DNA of 64,000 nt from Halorubrum salsamenti (GCF_007671685.1 NZ_VCNL01000002.1:434001-498000), one strand, 5' to 3'. Positions 44,833-54,500 are shown, numbered from the stretch's first letter. Notes: generated by a model from the sequence alone, not told the origin. Translations and numbers: made by a program.

Positions 44833-45741
44833 ATGAGCCACGGATCCCTGGACGACGACGCGATCGAGAGCTACCGGGAGGCCGGTGCGGTGTTGGTCGA
44901 GGCGATGAACGAGGCCCGCGAGATGGTCGAGCCGGGGCGGACACACCTCGAGGTCGCCGAGTGGACGGAGGACTTCATCCGCGAGCGGGACGCGGGGCTC
45001 GCGTTCCCCGTCAACATCAGCGTCGACCCCGAGGCGTCCCACGCCACACCGGGGCGCGACGACGAGGTCGAGTTCGGCGAGGAGATGGTGTGTCTCGACG
45101 TCGGAGTCCACGTCGACGGCTACATCGCCGACGCCGCGGTCACGGTCGACCACACGGGGACCCCCGAGCTGGTCGAGGCCGCCGAGATGGCCTTGGAAGC
45201 CGCGGTCGACGAGGCCGGACCGGGCGTCGAGGTCGGCGTCGTCGGTCAGGCGATCGAGGACGTGATCCGCGGGTACGGCTACACGCCCGTCCTGAACCTC
45301 TCCGGGCACGGGGTCGAGCGCTACGACGCGCACACGGGACCGACGGTGCCGAACCGGGGCGTCGACCGCTCGGTCGAGCTGGAGCCGGGGCAGGCGGTCG
45401 CCATCGAGCCGTTCGCCACCGACGGCCGCGGGAAGGTCGGCGAGGGGACAGAAGAGGAGATCTTCGAGCGGACGGGCTCCGCGAGCGTCCGCGACCGCCG
45501 CGCGCGGCGGGCCCTCGAGGAGATCGAGGCGTTCGACGACCTCCCGTTCGCGGCGCGGTGGCTGGAGGGCGACCGCGTGGAGATGGCCCTCCGTCGGCTG
45601 AAGCAGGCGAACGCGGTGAAGGGGTACCCCGTCCTGAAGGAGGCAGACGACGCCTTGGTGAGCCAGGCGGAACACACCCTGCTCGTCACCGATGACGGCG
45701 TCGAGGTGACGACCGCGGGCATCCACGGCTTCGACGACTGA
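44833..45741 (+). CDS. map: Methionine aminopeptidase, type II
   Basis: This is a 302-residue metallopeptidase that removes the initiator methionine. The pita-bread fold shows His in DPEASHATPGRDD, the two Asp ligands in CLDVGVHVDGYIADAAVTV, His in LSGHGVERYDAHTGPTVPN and Glu in AIEPFATDGRG. The insertion typical of type II enzymes is present before the last Glu (SQAEHTLLVT). The ATG at 44833 is in the correct family position. The HIT gene follows with a one-base overlap. Confidence 0.95.
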   Translation: MSHGSLDDDAIESYREAGAVLVEAMNEAREMVEPGRTHLEVAEWTEDFIRERDAGLAFPVNISVDPEASHATPGRDDEVEFGEEMVCLDVGVHVDGYIADAAVTVDHTGTPELVEAAEMALEAAVDEAGPGVEVGVVGQAIEDVIRGYGYTPVLNLSGHGVERYDAHTGPTVPNRGVDRSVELEPGQAVAIEPFATDGRGKVGEGTEEEIFERTGSASVRDRRARRALEEIEAFDDLPFAARWLEGDRVEMALRRLKQANAVKGYPVLKEADDALVSQAEHTLLVTDDGVEVTTAGIHGFDD

Positions 45742-46292
45742 TGGACCGGATCTACGCGCCGTGGCGGATCGAGTGGGTCGAGCGCGACTCCGACCCGATC
45801 GACGGCTGCCCGTTCTGCGTCCTGCCGGAGCGCGAGGACGCCCGTGAGGCACGGGTCGTCGCCCGCAGCGAGCGCAACTACGTCCTGTTGAACAACGCCC
45901 CGTACAATCCGGGTCACGCCATGGTGATCCCGAACGAGCACCGCGAGGACCCGACCGACCTCGACGACGCGATCCTCCTCGATCACGCGAAGCTGAAGGC
46001 GGCGACGCTCGCGGCGTTGCGATACGACGTGGACCCCGACGGAGTGAACACCGGACAGAACCTCGGCGCCTCGGCGGCCGGCGGCTCGATCGACCACCTC
46101 CACACCCACGTGGTCCCGCGGTGGGACGGCGACACGAACTTCATGCCCGTCACGGGGGACACGAAGGTGATCGTGGAGGCGATCGACCGCACCTACGAGC
46201 ACCTCCACGCCGGCTTCGCCGCCGGCGACGACGTGGTCGACTCGGGCGACGCAGAGGCCGGCGAGGCGGTCAGGCTCGACTTCGATGTCTGA
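45741..46292 (+). CDS. HIT-family nucleotide hydrolase/transferase
   Basis: This is a 183-residue histidine-triad protein. The catalytic motif is HLHTHVVPRW near residues 115-124, preceded by GQNLGASAAGGSIDHLH. An N-terminal zinc-like CPFC is near residue 25 (GCPFCVLPERED), as in the AP4A phosphorylase-like HIT group. Substrates are usually dinucleoside polyphosphates or adenylated compounds. It is translationally coupled to map (TGATG overlap). Repeat copy 2 begins just after its stop. Confidence 0.92.
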   Translation: MDRIYAPWRIEWVERDSDPIDGCPFCVLPEREDAREARVVARSERNYVLLNNAPYNPGHAMVIPNEHREDPTDLDDAILLDHAKLKAATLAALRYDVDPDGVNTGQNLGASAAGGSIDHLHTHVVPRWDGDTNFMPVTGDTKVIVEAIDRTYEHLHAGFAAGDDVVDSGDAEAGEAVRLDFDV

Positions 46293-46300
46293 AGCGACAG

Positions 46301-46552
46301 CGACGATCGCTTATAAATAAACTGTGCGGAGGCGCGCGTGCGAGGGAGTCGGCCGACCGGAGCGAAGCGACGGGAGGCCGACGAGGCTGGGGAGGCGTGA
46401 GGTGCGGTTTCGGTCGCGACTGGGGCTTTGGGGATGTTCACCGTCGAGCCATTGATCGCTGATAAACAGCCGCCAGCGACACCATTCTATTACCTACAAA
46501 CAATCACCGAGACGACCTGATACACGTACTCCCGCCAGCGATCGGGAGGTAC
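46301..46552 (+). repeat. Dispersed modular hairpin element, copy 2
   Basis: The element lies between the convergent HIT and EamA genes. It contains CGATCGCTTATAAATAAAC (46304-46322), a hairpin with GTCGGCC/GGCCGAC arms (46349-46355 and 46376-46382), the box CCGACGAGGCTGGGGAGGCG (46378-46397), TGGGGCTTTGGGGATGTTCA (46421-46440) and GATAAACAGCC (46471). An end box CGTACTCCCGCCAGCGATCG (46525-46544) is shared with copy 3. It is the shortest of the three copies and has one central hairpin. No gene is supported in it. Confidence 0.8.
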
Positions 46553-46579
46553 CCTTCGGCGATCGGCTCGACGACCAGT

Positions 46580-47506
46580 TTAAAACAGCCCGCCGACCCG
46601 CGAGAGGAGCCGCGGCACCTCGTCGGCGATCGCGTGCCGCTTGAGGAGGCCGAACCCGACGACGATGACGGCGAAGCCGGCGACCGTCAGCGGCGTCACG
46701 GGCTCGGCGAGCAAGAGCGCGCCAGTCACCGTCGCCACCACGGGAACGACGTAGGAGACGAGGTTGATCTCGAAGGGCCCCAGCCGGTCGAGCAGCGTGA
46801 AGTAGATGACGTACGCGACCGCCGAGGCCAGCACGCCGAGGAACAGCAGCGCGCCGAGCGCCGGGAGCGCGGTCGACGGGAGCCGCTGCGGCTCGCCGAG
46901 CCCGAGGCTGAATCCGTGGATCAACAGCGCGCCGAACAGCATCGCCCACCCGGTGAGCGAAACGCTTGAAAAGCTCGTCTCCACGGTGCGGAGCCCGACG
47001 CTGCCGACCGCGACCGCGATCACGCCGATCGAGATGATTCCGACGCCGATCGTGACGCCGCCGGCGAGGTTCGCGGGGTCTGGCTGGGCGACGAGCCCGA
47101 CGCCCACGAACGCGAGCACCACGCCGAGCGCACCCCGGGCGTCGAGGTCCGAGCCGCCGATCCAGACGGCCGCGACCGCTGCGGTCGCGATGGGGACGAG
47201 GCTGTAGGTGATCGAAGCGATCCCGCTCGTCGTGTACTGCTGACCGACGAACAGCAGGGAGTTGTTGGCGGCGACGGAGAGGCCGCCGCTGAACCCGATC
47301 GCGGCCAGATCACCGCGGGTCCGCGGGACCGACTCGCTCTCGGTGAGGAGAACGTACGACACGAGCACCAGCGCCGCCAGATCGAACCGATAGGCGGCGT
47401 ACAGCACGGGCGGGTAGTAGTCGAGCCCGACTTCGATCGCGACGAAGGAACCGCCCCAAAGCAGCGCGAGCGCGAAGAAGAGGGCGATATCTCGGTACCT
47501 GGACAC
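46580..47506 (-). CDS. EamA/DMT-family transporter
   Basis: This is a 308-residue membrane protein with ten predicted helices in two EamA repeats. The first starts FFALALLWGGSFVAIEVGLDYYPPVLYAAYRFDLAALVLV and the second includes GWAMLFGALLIHGFSL and ASAVAYVIYFTLLDRLGPFEINLVSYVVPVVATVTGALLLAEPVTPLTVAGFAVIVVG. Family members export amino acids, nucleosides or other metabolites; the substrate here is unknown. It stands alone between a repeat and idsA. Confidence 0.9.
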   Translation of the reverse strand: MSRYRDIALFFALALLWGGSFVAIEVGLDYYPPVLYAAYRFDLAALVLVSYVLLTESESVPRTRGDLAAIGFSGGLSVAANNSLLFVGQQYTTSGIASITYSLVPIATAAVAAVWIGGSDLDARGALGVVLAFVGVGLVAQPDPANLAGGVTIGVGIISIGVIAVAVGSVGLRTVETSFSSVSLTGWAMLFGALLIHGFSLGLGEPQRLPSTALPALGALLFLGVLASAVAYVIYFTLLDRLGPFEINLVSYVVPVVATVTGALLLAEPVTPLTVAGFAVIVVGFGLLKRHAIADEVPRLLSRVGGLF

Positions 47507-47551
47507 GAACGGAGAGACGGCTTTAGAGTGTAAAGCGGTGTCCGTTTCGCC

Positions 47552-48598
47552 TCAGTAGCCGCGGACGATCAGGTAGTCCGCGAGGTCCGCTAACAGCTCT
47601 CGGGACCCGCTCTCGGGGAGGATTTCGAGGTGTTCCTTCGACCGCTCCGTGAGGTCCTCGGCCGTCTCGCGGGCGTACGCGATCGAGCCGACCTCTTCGA
47701 GGGCCGCCACCGCCTCGTCGATGGCCTCCTCGGTCACCTCGGCGGGGGTGTCGGCGTCGACCAGCCCGTCCACGTCGACGCCCTGCTGCCGGGCGTGGAG
47801 GGTGATCAGCGTCTCCTTCCCCTCGACGAGGTCGGAGCCGCGCTGCTTGCCCAGATCCTCGGAGGGGACGGTCAGATCGAGCACGTCGTCCTGGATCTGG
47901 AACGCCCGCCCCGAGTCGATCCCGTACTGGTAGAGGGCGTCGACGACCTCGTCGTCCGCGCCGAGCAGGACGGCGGGCGTCGCGGCCGAGGCGCCGTAGA
48001 GGACGGCGGTCTTCAGCTCGACCATCTCCAGGTACTCGTCCGGGAGGATGTCGTCGCGCGACTCGAAGGCGACGTCGAGCGCCTGTCCCTCGCAGATCTG
48101 GGTGCAGGTGGACGCGAGCATCCGCATCGCCTCCAGCCCGTTGGCCGGGTCGGAGCCCGTCTCCGTCATAAACTCGAACGCCTTCGAGTAGAGCGTGTCG
48201 CCGGCGAGGATGGCGGTCGAGGTGTCGTACTGCTCGTGGACGGCCGGGACGCCCCGCCGCAGGTCGTCCTCGTCCATGATGTCGTCGTGGATCAGCGTGA
48301 ACGACTGGATCACCTCGATCGCGACCGCGGCGCGCATCACGTCGACGGTGTTGCCGTCGAGGGCCGCGAACTCGCGGAAGTCGGCGGCCAGCGGATCGGT
48401 ACCGGTCACCGCCTCCGCGGCCAGCGTCGTCACCGTCGGCCGGAGCCGCTTGCCGCCGGCTTCGAGGATGTACCGCGCCGCCTCGTAGAGCCGCTCCGGG
48501 TGCTGTACCGGCAGCTCCTCGTCGATAGCGGCGTTGACGAGGTCACGCCGCTCGCGGATGGCTTCCAGCACCCGCGCCTCCTTCGTCTCGCTCGTCAT
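47552..48598 (-). CDS. idsA: Geranylgeranyl/farnesyl diphosphate synthase (trans-prenyltransferase)
   Basis: This is a 348-residue enzyme that makes the C15-C20 prenyl diphosphates for archaeal lipids, carotenoids and quinones. The first Asp-rich motif is [15 protein letters not shown], and the second is [19 protein letters not shown], seen near residue 50, binds the homoallylic substrate. Its ATG overlaps the RNase J stop by four bases. Haloarchaea often keep idsA beside rnj and mevalonate-pathway kinases; those kinases are not in this window. Confidence 0.93.
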   Translation of the reverse strand: MTSETKEARVLEAIRERRDLVNAAIDEELPVQHPERLYEAARYILEAGGKRLRPTVTTLAAEAVTGTDPLAADFREFAALDGNTVDVMRAAVAIEVIQSFTLIHDDIMDEDDLRRGVPAVHEQYDTSTAILAGDTLYSKAFEFMTETGSDPANGLEAMRMLASTCTQICEGQALDVAFESRDDILPDEYLEMVELKTAVLYGASAATPAVLLGADDEVVDALYQYGIDSGRAFQIQDDVLDLTVPSEDLGKQRGSDLVEGKETLITLHARQQGVDVDGLVDADTPAEVTEEAIDEAVAALEEVGSIAYARETAEDLTERSKEHLEILPESGSRELLADLADYLIVRGY

Positions 48599-49947
48599 TC
48601 GACGAGCTGGATAACGCTCCCGTTCTGCGTGACGTGCACGTCACGTCCGAGCTTGTACCCCTGCGACTTCGCGAGGTCGACGTACGGCGAACGACCCTTC
48701 AGCGTCTGGTGACCGGGGATAAGGTGCTGGGGCTGGAGCGCGTCCAGCATCTCGTAGTGGCCCTCCTCGCGGAGGTGGCCGGAGACGTGGATGTCGTCGT
48801 AGAGACGCGCGCCCTGCATCCGGAGGAGCTGTTCGGACTGGTACCGCTGCCCCTCGTTGGTCGGCTCCGGAATGATGCTCGCGCTGAAGACGACCTTGTC
48901 GCCGTTCTCGATTTCGTACGGGGTCTCGCCGCGGCCCATGCGGGTGAGCATCGCGCGCGGCTCGCCTTGGTGGCCCGTCACGATCGGGAGGAAGTTGCCC
49001 TTCCCCTCCTTCATGATCCGCTTGAACGCGCGGTCGACCGACTTCCGGTGGCCGTACATGCCGACGTCGCCCTGGAAGTCGACGAAGTCGAGCCGTTCCG
49101 CGGTGCCCGAGTACTTCTCCATCGAGCGACCGAGCAGGACCGGCTGGCGGCCGATCTCTCGGGCGTACTCGACGAGGGTCTTCACGCGGGCGATGTGGGA
49201 GGAGAACGTCGTGGCGACGATTCCGCCCGAGTAGTCCTCCATCGACGTCAGCGTGTCCTCGACGTGCTTCTTGGCGTACGACTCGGAGGGCGTTCGGCCC
49301 TTCCGGCCGGCGTTCGTACAGTCCTCGATGTAACAGAGGACGCCCTCGTCCTGACGGCCGATCTCGCGGAACCGGTCCATGTCGATCGGGTCGCCGATGA
49401 CGGGGTCGTGGTCCAGTCGCTTGTCGAGCCCGTAGACGACGGCGCCCTCGGGCGTGTGGAGGACCGGGTTGATCGCGTCGATGATCGAGTGGGTGACGTT
49501 GACGAACTCCATCTCGACCTGCTCGGAGTCGCCGATGGCCATCGTGCCGCCCGCCTTCATCTTCACGAGGTCGTTGTCGACCTGGAACTTCCCCTCGTCG
49601 TCGATCTGCTGTTTGACCAGCTCGATCGTGTACGGGGAGCCGACGATGGGCGCGTCGTACCGGTGCGCGAGCTTCGGGATGCCCGCGATGTGGTCGAGGT
49701 GACCGTGCGTGGGAACGATCGCCTGGACGTCGCCCTCCAGCTCGCTCATGACGCGGTCGTCCGGGATCGCGCCCATGTCGATCAGGTCGAGGCTGTGCAT
49801 GCTCTCGGTCTCCACGTTGTCGTGGATGAGGACCTTACTGAGGTTCAGGCCCATGTCGAAGATGACGATGTCGTCGCCCGCTCGGACCGCCGTCATCTGT
49901 CGACCGACCTCTTCGTAACCGCCGAGTGTCGCAATTTCTATTTCCAT
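48595..49947 (-). CDS. Ribonuclease J
   Basis: This is a 450-residue metallo-beta-lactamase/beta-CASP nuclease. The zinc motif is [19 protein letters not shown], followed by [18 protein letters not shown] and the beta-CASP region ([48 protein letters not shown]). The C-terminal [32 protein letters not shown] completes the site. Archaeal RNase J is a 5'-to-3' exonuclease and endonuclease. The ATG at 49947 gives the standard [15 protein letters not shown] start. It is co-transcribed with idsA. Confidence 0.95.
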   Translation of the reverse strand: MEIEIATLGGYEEVGRQMTAVRAGDDIVIFDMGLNLSKVLIHDNVETESMHSLDLIDMGAIPDDRVMSELEGDVQAIVPTHGHLDHIAGIPKLAHRYDAPIVGSPYTIELVKQQIDDEGKFQVDNDLVKMKAGGTMAIGDSEQVEMEFVNVTHSIIDAINPVLHTPEGAVVYGLDKRLDHDPVIGDPIDMDRFREIGRQDEGVLCYIEDCTNAGRKGRTPSESYAKKHVEDTLTSMEDYSGGIVATTFSSHIARVKTLVEYAREIGRQPVLLGRSMEKYSGTAERLDFVDFQGDVGMYGHRKSVDRAFKRIMKEGKGNFLPIVTGHQGEPRAMLTRMGRGETPYEIENGDKVVFSASIIPEPTNEGQRYQSEQLLRMQGARLYDDIHVSGHLREEGHYEMLDALQPQHLIPGHQTLKGRSPYVDLAKSQGYKLGRDVHVTQNGSVIQLVE

Positions 49948-50199
49948 GGTTTGTGGGTTCGAACACTGTGATGGGCGTCCATCACTGAAACCCCGCAAGG
50001 AGCCGTCAGCGCTACGTTCGTCCGCGCGTCGTTGAGGCCCCGCTACGGCCGAGCCGACGTCGACTCACCGTGTCCCGCGGGAGTGTGGTATCCGGAGGTA
50101 CAGCGGCCCGTCTTAAAAACACCCGGGTTCGAGCGCGTTCTCGACCGATCGCCGTCGACCGCCGCAACTCATTTCGGTCCGCTGGTCGAACCGCCGCCG

Positions 50200-50856
50200 A
50201 TGGCAGATCTCCCCCGCCGCCGAGCCCTCCTCGCGGCCGCGTCAGGGATCGCCGCCCTGGCGGGCTGCTCCGGCCGCGACTCCGCGTCGAACAGCTATCC
50301 GAGCAGGAACCGACCGATCGACGACTACGAACTCGAAAAAGCCCGTGACGAAACCGGCAGCGTCCTGTTCACGCAGAGCGACACCCTCCCGTCGCCGCCG
50401 TCCGACGAACGAGCGCCGCAGCGTCGCCACGGCCGACGCGTGCTGACGGGGGAGTCGAGCCTCTCGGAGCTCACCTTCGCCGAGACGACCCCGGCGGAGA
50501 CGCTCCGGTCGTTCTGCGCCGCGACCGACTTCGACGCGGCGTCGGTGTACCTGCTCGCGACGCCCGTCGACGCCTGTCGGGAGGTCCGGTTCCGGTCGGT
50601 GTCCGTCGAGCGCGACGAGCTCGCGGACGGCGACCTCCACACCCACGCCGACTTCTGTCAGACCTACCGCCCGGCGGGCGTCGACTGCGACCTCGACGAG
50701 ACCCACACAGTCGGCTTCGCGATCCGAATTCCCGTGGCGGCCGACCGGTCGACCGGCGCCGGGCGCGGCATGTCCGGCTCCTGTCGGACGCCGTCCGGGC
50801 GCCCGGAGGCGTTCAACGGCTCCGTGACGGCACCGATCGGGGGCGACGACGCGTGA
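50200..50856 (+). CDS. TAT lipoprotein, unknown function (first of a pair)
   Basis: This is a 218-residue secreted protein. The N terminus PRRRALLAAASGIAALAGCSG has three arginines and a lipobox, so it should be exported by TAT and lipid-anchored. The mature part has four to five Cys (ATPVDACREVRF, HADFCQTYRPAGVDCDLDETHT, MSGSCRTP), which may form disulfides outside the cell. I do not recognise the family. The next gene, also a TAT lipoprotein, starts with GTG overlapping this stop, so the two probably work together. Confidence 0.75.
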   Translation: MADLPRRRALLAAASGIAALAGCSGRDSASNSYPSRNRPIDDYELEKARDETGSVLFTQSDTLPSPPSDERAPQRRHGRRVLTGESSLSELTFAETTPAETLRSFCAATDFDAASVYLLATPVDACREVRFRSVSVERDELADGDLHTHADFCQTYRPAGVDCDLDETHTVGFAIRIPVAADRSTGAGRGMSGSCRTPSGRPEAFNGSVTAPIGGDDA

Positions 50857-52142
50857 CGCCGCGTCGGACCTCTCGCCGCCGGTTCCTCGCGGGGTTCGGC
50901 GCGGTCGGAACGGCCGCGCTCGCCGGCTGTTCGAGTCTCCCGTTCGGAGACGACTCCCGCGCGGAACAGCCCGCGGTGTCGCTGGCGACGGACGACGTCG
51001 GGTCGGTCGCGTGGCCGGCGTCGCCGTTCCCGGTTCCGATACCCGGGTCGCTCGCGGCCGCTCACGAGGCGCGCGTCCGCGACCTACTTGCGGAAGTGCC
51101 GACCGAACCGTCGATCCCGAACGAGGCGGTCGCCGCGGACCTCGCGAGCGACCGGGAGCGCGCGGCGGCGGGGGTCGACCGCGCGGTCGACGATCCGTGG
51201 CCCGTCGACGCCCTGGCGGCGTGGCGGCGGCGTCGAGAGCGCGCCGCGACCGTCCGCGGCGCGTACCGGGCCGCGACCGGCGGCGGCGATCCCGCGACCG
51301 CGGCGGAACGTCGCCAGACGGTGCGCGCAGACCTGCGGGCGTTCGAGGCCGACGTGACGTACCGCGCGCGGTCGCCGCGAGAGGCGGTGCTGGCGTACGG
51401 GCCGGTCGAGTCCCTGCTCGCCGACTGCGAGCGACGCGTCCGCCCGACGCCGCCGTACCCGGAGGACCCGGTGGCCGATCCGTTTCGGGCCGGCGAGGCC
51501 GTCGGACGAGTCGAGACCGCGCGGGCGACGCTCGACGACGCGGCGGGACTGCGAGAGGCGTACCTCGCCGAACGCCCGGAGGCGACCGCTCAGTGGGCCT
51601 CCGTGGCCGCGGCGGCCGAAGACCTCGAGGGGTCCGCGCGTCGGACCCGGGGGGTCGTTCGCGAGGCGCTCGGCGACGGTCCGTCCGGCGACGACGTTCA
51701 AGGAACCGTCGCGCGGGAGCTGTTCCGCGAGACCGAGTGGATCGTCGAATCGCAGATCGACGACGTCGAGCGGGCGATGGACGTCGGGGAGTACGCGACT
51801 GCCGTGGTCGCTTCCGGGAGAGCGCTGGCGGCGACCGAGGCGCACCGGGCGGCGGGCGAGGCCATCCGCGAGGGCGGGTATCGAGAGCCCGTCACGGCGG
51901 AGTCAGTGCGGACGGCCGCGGACCGCGCGCGTGCCGCCGTCGCCGATATCGGCGAGGCCGAAGCGACGCGACTGGCCGCGGCGATCGGGCGTCCAGCCCT
52001 CGAACGAGTCCGGTACGCGATCGACCTCGTCGACGAGGGATACGGGAGCGTCGTGCGCGTTCGGGCGCTCCTGACCCACGCCGTCCTGCTTGCACGGGCG
52101 GCCCCGGAGGCGGCGGCGTTCGTCGACGAGCGACTCCGATGA
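50853..52142 (+). CDS. TAT lipoprotein, helical, unknown function (second of a pair)
   Basis: This is a 429-residue protein starting with GTG. The export signal is RRTSRRRFLAGFGAVGTAALAGCSS, a TAT lipobox. The mature part is almost entirely helical and rich in Ala, Arg and Glu, with repeated patterns such as VARELFRETEWIVESQIDDVERAMDVGEYATAVVASGRALAATEAHRAAGEA. There are few Cys and no catalytic motif. Overlap with the preceding lipoprotein gene suggests a shared cell-surface role. Confidence 0.75.
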   Translation: MTPRRTSRRRFLAGFGAVGTAALAGCSSLPFGDDSRAEQPAVSLATDDVGSVAWPASPFPVPIPGSLAAAHEARVRDLLAEVPTEPSIPNEAVAADLASDRERAAAGVDRAVDDPWPVDALAAWRRRRERAATVRGAYRAATGGGDPATAAERRQTVRADLRAFEADVTYRARSPREAVLAYGPVESLLADCERRVRPTPPYPEDPVADPFRAGEAVGRVETARATLDDAAGLREAYLAERPEATAQWASVAAAAEDLEGSARRTRGVVREALGDGPSGDDVQGTVARELFRETEWIVESQIDDVERAMDVGEYATAVVASGRALAATEAHRAAGEAIREGGYREPVTAESVRTAADRARAAVADIGEAEATRLAAAIGRPALERVRYAIDLVDEGYGSVVRVRALLTHAVLLARAAPEAAAFVDERLR

Positions 52143-52170
52143 GCGCCGCTCCGCGCGTGCGTCGTCCCGG

Positions 52171-52182
52171 TATTTTTATTAG
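52171..52182 (+). promoter_or_regulatory. Promoter of lsm-rpl37e
   Basis: The AT-rich TATTTTTATTAG sits 24-35 bases before the lsm ATG at 52206, at the TATA position expected for a leaderless haloarchaeal transcript. The surrounding DNA is strongly GC-rich, so the box stands out. Confidence 0.6.
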
Positions 52183-52205
52183 TACGACGGGCGGCGATAC
52201 GGACA

Positions 52206-52448
52206 ATGAGTGGACGACCCCTCGACGTGCTCGAAGCGTCGCTCGAGGAGCCGGTGACGGTTCACCTGAAGGACGGAACGACCTACTACGGCATCCTCGC
52301 CGGCTACGACCAACACATGAACGTCGTCATCGAGCCCGAGTCCGACGTGAGCGATCGCGTCGACGACGACCTCGAAGGCGAGTTCGCGGTCGCGATCGAA
52401 GACACAACGATTATACGCGGCGATAACGTCGTCACCATCAAAGCATGA
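52206..52448 (+). CDS. lsm: Sm-like archaeal RNA-binding protein (Lsm)
   Basis: This is an 80-residue protein with the Sm1 motif ([32 protein letters not shown]) and the Sm2 motif ([17 protein letters not shown]). It should form a ring that binds U-rich RNA. It is followed by rpl37e with a four-base overlap, the usual haloarchaeal arrangement. Confidence 0.95.
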   Translation: MSGRPLDVLEASLEEPVTVHLKDGTTYYGILAGYDQHMNVVIEPESDVSDRVDDDLEGEFAVAIEDTTIIRGDNVVTIKA

Positions 52449-52621
52449 CCGGCTCCGGAACGCCCTCTCAGGGGAAGAAGAACAAGACGGTTCACGTGAA
52501 GTGCCGCCGCTGCGGCGAGAAATCCTACCACGTCAAGAAGGAGCGCTGCTCCTCGTGCGGCTTCGGCGACTCCGCCTCCCGCCGCGACTACGCCTGGCAG
52601 TCGAAGTCCGGCGACAACTGA
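52445..52621 (+). CDS. rpl37e: 50S ribosomal protein L37e
   Basis: This 58-residue gene starts at the ATG that overlaps the lsm stop. It has [37 protein letters not shown], with the four zinc Cys of L37e (CRRC and CSSC), and the tail [10 protein letters not shown]. It forms part of the large ribosomal subunit. Being under 60 residues, it is easily missed by automatic calling. Confidence 0.97.
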   Translation: MTGSGTPSQGKKNKTVHVKCRRCGEKSYHVKKERCSSCGFGDSASRRDYAWQSKSGDN

Positions 52622-52763
52622 CGACCGCGCTCTCTCTTTCGACGCTTTCGTTTCTCACCCCCTCAGTCGCTGCGCCGGTTCCGATCGGCCGTGAGCGCTT
52701 CCGATTCCCCGACGCGACCGCCGGGAGCCCAACCGTTAACGCTCGGGACCGACGACGGCGAGT

Positions 52764-53807
52764 GTGAACCTCTCGATCGTCGATCTCTCTCCGGTCCCCG
52801 CGGGCGGGACCGCCGCCGACGCGTACGCGAACACGGTCGCGGCCGCGGAGCAGGCCGAGCGGCTGGGTTACTCGCGGTTCTGGGTCGCCGAGCACCACGG
52901 GATGGGTGCCCATCTCGCCGGGACGACTCCGGAGGTGCTGCTCGGCCGTCTCGCGGGCGCTACCGAACGGATCCGGATCGGCTCCGGCGCCGTTCTACTC
53001 AACCACTACAGCCCGTATAAGGTCGCGGAGGCGTTCGGCACGCTCGACGGGCTCGCGCCGGGACGGATCGACGCCGGCCTCGGGCGGGCGAACGGCTCGC
53101 CGGCCTCGGACCGCGCGCTCGGCACGGACCGGCGCGTCGAGAACCCCGACGAGGACCACGAGGAGCGCATCCGCGCGGTCGTGAGCCACTTATACGACGA
53201 CTTCCCCGACGACCATCCGTACGCCGACCTGACGGTCCCGCGCTCCGGTGCGGAGCCGCCGGTCCCGTGGGTGCTCGGCTCTAGCCCGTCGAGCGCGGCG
53301 ATCGCGGGCAAGCTCGGTGCCCGGTTCTGTTTCGCGGCGTTCATCCGCCCGAACCTCGCCGAGCGCGCCTTCGAGACCTACCGCGAGCAGTTCGAGCCCG
53401 CGGAGATCGGGGACGGCCTCGAGGAGCCGTACGGGATGATCGCGGTCAACGCGGTCGCCGCCGAGACGGACGCGGCCGCGGCGCGGCGTCGCGCGCCCGC
53501 GGAGGCGACCTTCAAGCGGATGCAGCGCGGCGTTGTGGGTGCGACCCCCTCGGTCGAGGAGTCGATCGCGGAGCTCGGCGGCGCCCCCGAGCCGACGCCA
53601 GCGACGCTCGACGCCGGCGAGTGGCCGCGGGCGATCTCCGGGAGTCCGGAGACGATCGAAGGCCTGCTCGAACAGCTCGCGGACCGGGTCGGCGCCGACG
53701 AGATGATGATCCAGCACACGGTGCCCGACCACGAGGACGCGCTGGAGTCCCACGCGCAGTTGGCGGAGGCGGTCGGGCTGGAGGGCGTCGAGTCGGAGGG
53801 CGTCTGA
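52764..53807 (+). CDS. Luciferase-like (LLM class) flavin-dependent oxidoreductase
   Basis: This is a 347-residue protein with a TIM-barrel luciferase-like fold. Typical stretches are LSIVDLSPVPAGGTAADAYANTVAAAEQAERLGYSRFWVAEHHGM near the start, RIRIGSGAVLLNHYSPYKVAEAFGTLDGLAPGRIDAGLGRANG in the middle and a C-terminal MMIQHTVPDHEDAL. The start is GTG at 52764. It probably uses FMN or F420; the substrate is unknown. Confidence 0.88.
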   Translation: MNLSIVDLSPVPAGGTAADAYANTVAAAEQAERLGYSRFWVAEHHGMGAHLAGTTPEVLLGRLAGATERIRIGSGAVLLNHYSPYKVAEAFGTLDGLAPGRIDAGLGRANGSPASDRALGTDRRVENPDEDHEERIRAVVSHLYDDFPDDHPYADLTVPRSGAEPPVPWVLGSSPSSAAIAGKLGARFCFAAFIRPNLAERAFETYREQFEPAEIGDGLEEPYGMIAVNAVAAETDAAAARRRAPAEATFKRMQRGVVGATPSVEESIAELGGAPEPTPATLDAGEWPRAISGSPETIEGLLEQLADRVGADEMMIQHTVPDHEDALESHAQLAEAVGLEGVESEGV

Positions 53808-53894
53808 CCGAAAGAACGGGTTGGAGGAAAGCGGGTTGGAGGGCGTCGATCGCTCAGGAGGGGGTCGACCGTTCTCCCGTCGTCGATGTCCCCG

Positions 53895-54110
53895 TCACCC
53901 GACCTGCGGCGGGTTCCAGAACAGCCCGTCGACCATCGGCAGGCAGCCGGCGACCGCGGCGACCGCGGTGGCGGCCGGCCACGCGTCGAACGCCGCCGCC
54001 CCGAGCGCGTAGCCGGCGGCGAACAGCAGCGGCATACAGGCGAGTATCAGGTCCGCCCGCGAGAGTCCCTCGGGCAGATCGACGCCCCGGTCCTCGGCGG
54101 TTCGGGTCAC
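53895..54110 (-). CDS. Small membrane protein coupled to the RHH gene
   Basis: This is a 71-residue protein beginning with GTG at 54110, whose start overlaps the stop of the RHH gene. Two hydrophobic segments are visible, DLILACMPLLFAAGYALGAAAF and PAATAVAAVAGCLPMVDGLF. I do not recognise a family. Such gene pairs recall regulator/membrane partners, but a toxin role cannot be claimed from sequence. Confidence 0.6.
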   Translation of the reverse strand: MTRTAEDRGVDLPEGLSRADLILACMPLLFAAGYALGAAAFDAWPAATAVAAVAGCLPMVDGLFWNPPQVG

Positions 54111-54307
54111 TCCATGTACCCCAAGTCCCGGAGCTTCTGGCCGATCCGGCGGGCCTCCGCCTCGCTGATCTCGTCGTCCGACTCCATCTCCTGAACGACC
54201 ACGTGTTTCACGAACTCCTTGACCGAGCCGAACGGCTCGTCCTCGATGTACTCCTCGACGTCCGAGACGAACTCCTTGCGCAGCGAGATAGTGGTGTAGT
54301 CGCTCAT
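54107..54307 (-). CDS. Ribbon-helix-helix protein (antitoxin-like regulator)
   Basis: This is a 66-residue protein with the RHH pattern: DYTTISLRKEFVSDVEEYIEDEPFGSVKEFVKHVVVQEMESDDEISEAEARRIGQKLRDLGYME. The first strand (YTTISLRKEF) would enter the DNA major groove. A perfect 16-base palindrome lies in its promoter, as expected for a self-regulating RHH dimer. It is coupled to a small membrane protein by a four-base overlap. Confidence 0.8.
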   Translation of the reverse strand: MSDYTTISLRKEFVSDVEEYIEDEPFGSVKEFVKHVVVQEMESDDEISEAEARRIGQKLRDLGYME

Positions 54308-54329
54308 TGACTCGGGTGACTCGCCCCGC

Positions 54330-54356
54330 CTTGAAAAATCTAATTACATGTAATTA
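54330..54356 (-). promoter_or_regulatory. Promoter of the RHH gene with perfect palindromic operator candidate
   Basis: TAATTACATGTAATTA at 54341-54356 is a perfect 16-base palindrome in otherwise GC-rich DNA. A TATA-like GATTTTTCAA (54331-54340) directly adjoins it, 24-33 bases before the ATG at 54307. Binding of the RHH protein here would block TBP/TFB. The palindrome is seen directly; autoregulation is inferred. Confidence 0.6.
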
Positions 54357-54500
54357 CACGTCGTACCCGCCGCGAGCGACTCCTCCCCCGGACCGTCGAC
54401 CATAGACGCCGATATCCGGCGGGAGCAGCTAACGACACCCGGAGAATCGGCGCTTTCGAAACCCCCAACGGGAGATGCGGTATTTAAACGGTCGTGAACG

